NCBI RefSeq assembly: GCF_030445035.2
Contig: NC_080702.1
Location: 25,245,652 to 25,309,651 of the forward strand
Direction: 5' to 3'
From: Dasypus novemcinctus
Taxonomy: Eukaryota > Chordata > Mammalia > Cingulata > Dasypodidae
Length of the DNA stretch: 64,000 nt
The notes beneath the pieces are model-generated. The model searched no databases. It worked only from the letters and a program-made list of their open reading frames with translations, and was not told where the DNA came from. Position numbers and translations under genes: made by a program. Below are positions 58,560-64,000 of the stretch, piece after piece (the first letter of the stretch is position 1; each line of letters begins with the position of its first letter).

Positions 58560-59397
58560 CAAATAGGGGCATCTGAGTTCATAAATTCCAATATTTACCT
58601 CATATAATACAGAGTTTGGAAGCAAACATAGATGAAAATAGAAGTGACTCTGTTCAATTTGGGGGATATATTTGCAACAAAATAAAGTGCAATTGGCACA
58701 ACTTGTGGAGAAGGAACTCTCTGTGTCTTGAAGTTTCAGCAGCAGCAAGACTTTTTCAACCTTCTCAGACAACTTCTCTCATCATTCTCTGCCTTACACA
58801 TTCCCCTGCCACACTGTTTTCTTTGCTGATGTTGACATTCTAAAACTGCTTTTCCTTGGGTCTTTGTCTGTGATATTCCCTCTGAGGAGCACACACTTCC
58901 CTAGATATTCTAGTGGCTCACACCTCCTACAATTCTCTGTTCAGTTATCACCCTTTACAAATGTCTTGCCAGAACACAGTGCGATCAATAGCATGGTCTC
59001 TTAACTTTCTTTTTTTATACCTGCTGTTTTCTATATAAAACTTGTAATAAGATGGACTGTTATATGTTCATTTACTTATATTCCTTCTCCATGAACAGGT
59101 TGTAACACATCTGGTTTCACACTTTATACCCTTTGATAGAAGGGTAGCTGGTGCAGGCAGAACTCAATATGCATTCTTCCAATGATTGAATGAATTTCAT
59201 TACAAACCAATATATGTGGGATGGGAATCACTAATCAGAGATTGCTCAAAGGATCCTCTGAATGTGGACAGATGCATAAACAAAATCTAGAAATTAATTA
59301 CTTGTCTGCAAAATTAATTTCTTGTCTGAAAAATATAAATTATAGTAATGACTGACTGCTTGAAAAATTACCATGTTCTTTCTCTATTTCTTGATAG
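58560..59397 (+). other. Upstream region and likely intron end of the olfactory receptor gene
   Basis: Unique DNA before the coding exon. A pyrimidine-rich stretch followed by AG (ttctctatttcttgatag, ending 59397) makes a plausible 3' splice site 13 bp before the ATG at 59411. That is how olfactory receptor coding exons usually begin, with noncoding 5' exons upstream. I cannot identify those 5' exons or the promoter. Confidence 0.45.
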
Positions 59398-59410
59398 TTA
59401 TGCTGCCCAC

Positions 59411-60340
59411 ATGGAAACAGGAAATGAAACAAAAATTCTAGAATTTCTCCTTCTGGGATTTTCAGAGGAACCAGAATTGCAGCCCTTCCTTTTTGGGCTA
59501 TTCCTTTCCACGTACCTGGTCACTGTCTTTGGGAACCTCCTCATCATCCTGGCCACCATCACTGACTCCCACCTCCACACACGCATGTACTTCTTCCTCT
59601 CCAACCTTTCCTTTATAGACATCTGTGTATCCTCCACCACTGTCCCAAAGATGTTGAGGAACATCCATATAGAGAGTAGGGTCATAACCTATGGAGGCTG
59701 CATCACACAGATGTACTTTTTCTTATTCTTAACAGCATTGGATGACTTCCTCCTAGCTGTCATGGCCTATGACCGCTTCGTGGCCATCTGTCACCCCCTG
59801 CACTATCTGGTCACCATGAATCCTCAGTTCTGTGGACTGCTAATTCTGGGATCCTGGATCATAAGTGTCCTGAATTCCTTTTCACAAATCTCACTGGTGT
59901 TGAGGCTGTCCTTTTGTGCATCCTTGGACATCCCCCACTTTTTCTGTGAATATAATCAGATTGTCCAACTTGCCTGTTCTGACACATTCCTCAATGATAT
60001 AGTGATGTATTTTGCAGCTGGGCTGCTGGGTGGAGGGCCATTCATTGGAATCATTTTCTCCTATTCTAAGATTATTTCCTCCATATGTGTAATCCCTTCA
60101 GCTCTGGGGAAACATAAAGCATTTTACACCTGTGCATCTCACCTAACAGTTGTCTTCTTATTCTACAGTACAAGTCTAGGGGTGTATTTTAGTTCTTTTG
60201 CTATGCATAATGCACATGCAAGTGCACCAGCCTCAGTGATGTATGCTGTATTTACACCCATGTTGAACCCCTTCATCTACAGTTTGAGGAATAAAGACAT
60301 AAAGGGAGCTCTGAAAAAATTATTTTGTGGAAAGCCATAA
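59411..60340 (+). CDS. Olfactory receptor, family 7, intact
   Basis: Single-exon class A GPCR of 309 residues, the normal length, that would detect odorants in cilia of olfactory neurons and signal through Golf. I chose the ATG at 59411 (METGNETKI): it places the N-glycosylation site (N5-E-T) and the [12 protein letters not shown] start as in family 7. The in-frame ATG at 59348 would add 21 residues lying before a likely splice acceptor. Landmarks from this start: GN at 41-42 (TM1), MYFFLSNLS 59-67, C97 and C179 (loop disulfide), [10 protein letters not shown] 118-127, SYSKI 217-221, [10 protein letters not shown] 236-245, [14 protein letters not shown] 283-296. The EEPELQP and [12 protein letters not shown] patterns point to OR7 (7A/7C/7D/7G group); I cannot name the orthologue. 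Oddities: Arg58 in LHTRMYFF where Pro is nearly invariant, and Tyr239 where Ser is usual (KAFSTC). No stops or frameshifts. Flanks are unique DNA and L1. Confidence 0.95.
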   Translation: METGNETKILEFLLLGFSEEPELQPFLFGLFLSTYLVTVFGNLLIILATITDSHLHTRMYFFLSNLSFIDICVSSTTVPKMLRNIHIESRVITYGGCITQMYFFLFLTALDDFLLAVMAYDRFVAICHPLHYLVTMNPQFCGLLILGSWIISVLNSFSQISLVLRLSFCASLDIPHFFCEYNQIVQLACSDTFLNDIVMYFAAGLLGGGPFIGIIFSYSKIISSICVIPSALGKHKAFYTCASHLTVVFLFYSTSLGVYFSSFAMHNAHASAPASVMYAVFTPMLNPFIYSLRNKDIKGALKKLFCGKP

Positions 60341-61165
60341 ACATGATCCTGAAGAGGAAGAAGTGCTGTGATTACAGGACCTCAATAAGGAAATAGTGAT
60401 GTACACAACAGCTTGACATCCAGCTCAATGATTTCCCTGGGAATGGAGTGTTCAGAGTCAGGGCACAACTTATTCCTGAAATAATCTCCATGTCCAATAA
60501 ACACCTACCATTTTTCCTGAATGGAAACTTAAATGTAGACACTTTTTATATACTGATCTGAAATCACATGGAATTACAGTGTGATTAGGAATGCGATCTT
60601 CACATATATGAAGGAATCCTAAAAAATCAGCAACAACTGATTATTCTGATGGCCACAATTCTGTTCATATTGATTATTATATAGCCAGCTATTGCCCCAT
60701 AAGGCCAAGCCAAAAATATATGGTTTAATACAAAATTTTATTACTACAGTCATGTATGGTTGGATTTGTATTGATTTCTGCAGAGCTCCTCATGGGGTGA
60801 GGAGGTAAGACTGCTAATTCTGACAGAACCCATTTTCATACTTGGGATTTTTCTGGATAGAGACTGGGTTAGGCTGTCCTTTACTGGGACAACTGGCATT
60901 TCTTCATGCATGCTAACATCTTCAAACATGTAGTTTAGAGTTGATGAAATGACAGACTCAGGGTTCCATGAATGAGGAGGATAAACACTCCAGGGTCTCT
61001 TGAGGCACTCTGTCACTTCCACCATATTCTCTTAGCTAAAATAAATGAGACACTTCAAATCAAGACCAACGTCTAAAGTGGATTAAGGTCTCTACCTCTT
61101 TATAAGAGAAGCTGCAGTGACCCATTGAACAAAACATGGATTGAGAAAGGTTCAAAATTAAGTCA
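60341..61165. other. Downstream region of the receptor gene
   Basis: Likely 3' UTR and flank. No repeat is recognised. A minus-strand frame at 60750-61025 (91 codons) has an unremarkable composition and no recognised domain; I do not call it a gene. Confidence 0.4.
60496..60501 (+). terminator. Candidate poly(A) signal AATAAA for the receptor gene
   Basis: The canonical hexamer (tgtccaataaacacc) lies 156 bp after the stop codon. Position is plausible for a receptor 3' UTR, but one hexamer in AT-rich DNA is weak evidence. Confidence 0.35.
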
Positions 61166-61780
61166 TCTCCCCACAGGTTCTATGGTCATGGCAGATGGAG
61201 CTCAGTGCCATGTCAGTTGGCCCTTCTTTGGAGTTTGTGTTTCTGTGTGATGGAGCTGGACTCAGATGTGATTCTTATTTACAAGCCTCTCCTGTTACTT
61301 TTACCAGAAGTGTACTTGGTTCTGGGGCTTAATATATACCTAGGGGACCTGAGTCTCCACACTGACCATGTGATAGCTAGGCCCTGAGCCTCAACAGACT
61401 TCAGCTCCTACACTCCGGTTTATTGATCTTACCCATTCAGCTAACATGGAGTTGAAGGAGGTCAACCACCACACCAGGGAGCCAAGAGTGCCTACAACTG
61501 AAAGCAGGAGGATGGCACCCAGCATCCATGTGGAATCTAAGCCCTCTCTTGATATAGATGTGGAGTGGACACAACCATTCCAAGGTCCACAGGATGAAGG
61601 AATAGAGTATGGATTAAAGTGGACTTACTGACATATATTCATCAACTATTGTGATTAGTAATTGAAGAAAATGTGGCATTGGTGAGGAGAAAATGGCCAT
61701 GGTGGCTGCTGGGAGTGGGGAATGGGAAGAAGAGATGAGATGTGGAGGTGTTTTCAGGACTTGGAGTTGTCCTGGGTGAA
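61166..61780 (+). mobile_element. L1 3' UTR fragment lacking its 3' end
   Basis: Collinear with about 28672-29280 of L1-C (ccacaggttctatggtcatggcagatggag, then caccagggagccaagagtgcc, gagttgtcctgggtg). It stops at 61780 before the G-rich end and poly(A), and abuts a minus-strand ORF2. Confidence 0.85.
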
Positions 61781-63800
61781 CAAGTACTTCTTACACAATG
61801 TTAAATAGAAGGGGTGACAGTGGTCATACTTGCCTTGATCCTGAACTTAGAGGGAAAGATTTTAGGATTTCACCATAGTAAATGATGTTAGCTGTGGGTT
61901 TTTCATATATATCCTTTATCATGTTCAGAAAGTTTCCTTCTATTCCTATCTTTTGCAGTGTTTTTATCAAGAAATTGTGCTGTATTTTGTCAAATCTTTT
62001 TCTGCATCTATAGATATAATCACTTGATTTTTTTCCCTTCAATCTGTTTATGTGGTGTATTAGATTAAGTGATTTTCTTATGTTGAATCATCCTTGCATA
62101 ACAGGAATGAAACACACTTGGTCAATGTGTATAACTCATTTAATGTGTTGTTGAATACAATTAGAAAGTATTTTTGTTGAGGATTTTCACATCTAGGATC
62201 ATTAGAGAGATTGGGCTGTAATTTTCCTTCCTTGATGTCTTTGTTTGGCTTTGGTATTGGGCTAAAGTTGGCATCATAGAATAAATTAGGCAATGTTTCT
62301 TCTATTTCAATTTTTTTGAAGAGTTTAAGTGATGTTAGTATTAGTTCTTTCTGAAATATTTAGTAAAATTCACCTGTGAAGCCATCTGGTCCATGGCTCT
62401 TCTTAGTTGGGAGGTTTTTAATGACTTATTCTATCTATTTAGTTGTGATTGGTTTCTTGAGATCATCAATTTCTTCTTTCATCAATGTAGGCTGCTTATG
62501 TGTTTCTAGGATTTGTCCATTTCCTGTAAATTACCCTTCTTGTTGACATATAGTCTTGAAAGTATTTTCTAGGATAGTCTTTATTTCTGTGGGGTCAGTG
62601 GTGATATCCCCTGTCTCAATTCTTATTTTGTGCATTTGCATCTTCTCTCTTTTTTTTTTTGTTAGTCTAGCTAAGGATTTGTCAATTTTACTGATCTTCT
62701 CAAAGAACCAGCTCTTTGCTTTTCGGGTTTTTTTTTTTTTTAGCACTTTCTTATTTTCTATTTCATTTATCTGCTCTGTTCTTTGTTATTTCTTTCTTCT
62801 CCCTTTGGGGTTAATTTGTTGTTTTTTTACTATTTTGTCCAAGTGTGCATTTAGTTTTTCAATATTTTAGCTCTTTCTTCTTTTTTGATGTATGAATTTA
62901 CAGCTATGAATTTCCCTCTCAGTATAGCTTTTGCTGCATCCCATAACTTTAGATATGTTGTGTTATCACTTTCATTAATTTCAAGGTAGTTATTAATTTC
63001 TTGAGAGATTTCCTCCTTGGTCCACAGTTTTTCTAAGAGTATGTTGTTTAACTTTCATGTATTGGTGTCAAATCTGTGTCTCTGGCCTTTGCAGATTTTC
63101 AGCTTCATTCCTCGGGGCCAGAGAAATTATTTTGTATGATTTCAATCTTTCTGAATTCATTGAGACATTCTTTGTGGCCTGGCATGTGGTCTACCTTAGA
63201 GAATGATCCATGTGTGCTTGAGAAGAATGTATATCCTGCTGTATTGTGGTGAAATGTTCTGTATATGTCTATTAGGCCCAGATCCTCTAATATATTGTTC
63301 AAAGTGTTTGTTTCTTTATTGATTCTCTGTTGAGATGTTCTGTCCAAGGTTGATAGTGGTGTATTAAATTCCCCCACTGTAATTGCAGAGGCATCTATTC
63401 CTTCACTTTATGTTTCAAATGTTTGCCTCATGTATTTGGAGACACCCTGATTAGGTTCATAAGTGTTTATAATTGTTATTTCTTCTTGAAAGATTATCCC
63501 ATTCATGAATATGCAGTGTCCATCTTTGTCTCTCACTAAAGTTTTTCATTTAAATTCTATTTTGTCTGATATTAATGTAGCTCCTCCTGCCCTTTTTTGG
63601 TTATTGTTTGCCTATAAGATTATTTTCCAACCATTAACTTTCAACCTCCTTGAATCATTGGGCCTGCCATGTGTTTCTTGTAGACAGTGTATAGATGGGT
63701 CATGTTTCCTTATCCATTCTTCCAATCTGTGTCTCTTGACAGGTGAGCTTAATCCATTGACATTCAGTGTTATTACTCAAAGAATTACTTATATAAACCA
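61781..63800 (-). pseudogene. L1-G ORF2, N-terminal two thirds, broken
   Basis: Open pieces: 63105-63377 (endonuclease: GEFNTPLSTLD, where Glu replaces the Asp of the DFN motif; FSKVDHMPGHKE), 62531-62746 (linker, [24 protein letters not shown]), 62078-62293 and 61824-62042 (RT start to the [14 protein letters not shown] region). Multiple frame breaks. The FADD motif is not present because the element is cut before it. Confidence 0.88.
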
Positions 63801-63869
63801 TATTTCTTTGGATTTTTGTTTGTCATGTGTTGCTTTTTTCCCTCTTTTTATCTTTTTAGTTTTTCTTAC

Positions 63870-64000
63870 ACTTTCCTCCAACTCTGTCTCTCCTGCTTTA
63901 TTTTTTCTTTCCTTTGCAGAATTCCCTTTACTATTTCTTGAAGGGCAGGTTTCTTGGCATACTCTCTTAGTTTCTGTTTATCTGTGAATATTTTGAACTC
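63870..64000 (-). pseudogene. L1-G ORF1 C-terminal end (partial)
   Basis: The plus strand here (tcctgctttattttttctttcctttgcagaattccctttactatttcttgaaggg) is the complement of the LQEI-KG-L-E ORF1 C-terminus seen at 4560-4620 and 15940-16000. It continues past the window edge. Confidence 0.75.

Larger units (their letters stand above)
61781..64000 (-). mobile_element. L1-G, LINE-1 on minus strand, runs off window
   Basis: Contains ORF2 from the RT palm (61781 onward: complement of the NIV-LE-LARAL and QGCPLSP region) back to its start near 63800, then the ORF1-ORF2 spacer and the ORF1 C-terminal region (from about 63870 to the window end). The 3' part of ORF2 and the 3' UTR are missing at 61780. 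It is more diverged than L1-A to L1-D. Confidence 0.88.

Noticed and set aside
58428..58772. A 114-codon frame with a Thr-His repeat.
   Set aside because: Produced by translating the (GT)25 microsatellite and its flanks; no other coding signal.
59348..59410. An upstream in-frame ATG that would extend the olfactory receptor by 21 residues.
   Set aside because: A likely splice acceptor at 59396-59397 falls after it, the extension does not resemble a receptor N-terminus, and the ATG at 59411 gives the usual family 7 start.
60750..61025. A 91-codon minus-strand frame downstream of the receptor gene.
   Set aside because: Composition is protein-like but I recognise no family, and no start context or exon structure supports it.
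1..64000. CRISPR arrays, phage or bacterial defence systems.
   Set aside because: The window is mammalian; the repeats seen are dispersed retroelements, a microsatellite and short tandem duplications, with no regularly spaced identical repeats.

Overview
This is mammalian genomic DNA, AT-rich and dominated by LINE-1 (L1) retrotransposons. About three quarters of the window is L1. The L1 family has a very long 3' UTR, and an L1 5' UTR module derived from a tRNA-Ala-like sequence is present. An MLT1-like (ERVL-MaLR-type) LTR family unlike the common primate and rodent ones also occurs. Together these suggest a xenarthran (sloth or armadillo). I recognise no dense SINE population, which slightly favours a sloth. 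The species call is inference, not proof.

Layout. 1-7379: minus-strand L1-A, cut by the window edge. 7380-8690: old HAL1/L1M-type fragment. 8700-9229 plus 18906-19475: an older minus-strand L1 split by the near-complete minus-strand L1-B (9230-18905, about 9.7 kb). 19476-20605: a lone L1 5' UTR piece, head-to-head with plus-strand L1-C (20606-29560). 29875-30649: a solo MaLR-like LTR. 31048-43562: a complete but decayed MaLR-type provirus (minus strand, 5-bp target duplication CCAAG), split by L1-D (32334-41780, 17-bp target duplication). 44140-52030: a plus-strand stack of old L1 pieces (L1M fragment, L1-E, a 3'-UTR-only insertion inside L1-E, and the internally deleted L1-F). 52031-61165: comparatively unique DNA with a few short L1 fragments, a (GT)25 microsatellite and the only intact gene. 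61166-64000: an L1 3' UTR fragment abutting minus-strand L1-G, which runs off the right edge.

The one credible host protein-coding gene is an intact single-coding-exon olfactory receptor of family 7 at 59411-60340 (plus). No L1 copy has an intact ORF1 plus ORF2; all carry frameshifts or stops. I see no rRNA, functional tRNA or CRISPR, and no bacterial-type feature.

The most unusual content is the L1 family itself: total length of 9.4-9.7 kb, a 3' UTR of about 2.8 kb ending in a G-rich tract, degenerate tandem promoter monomers of about 185-220 bp, and in the older subfamily a 133-bp tandem unit carrying RNA polymerase III A/B-box-like sequence.
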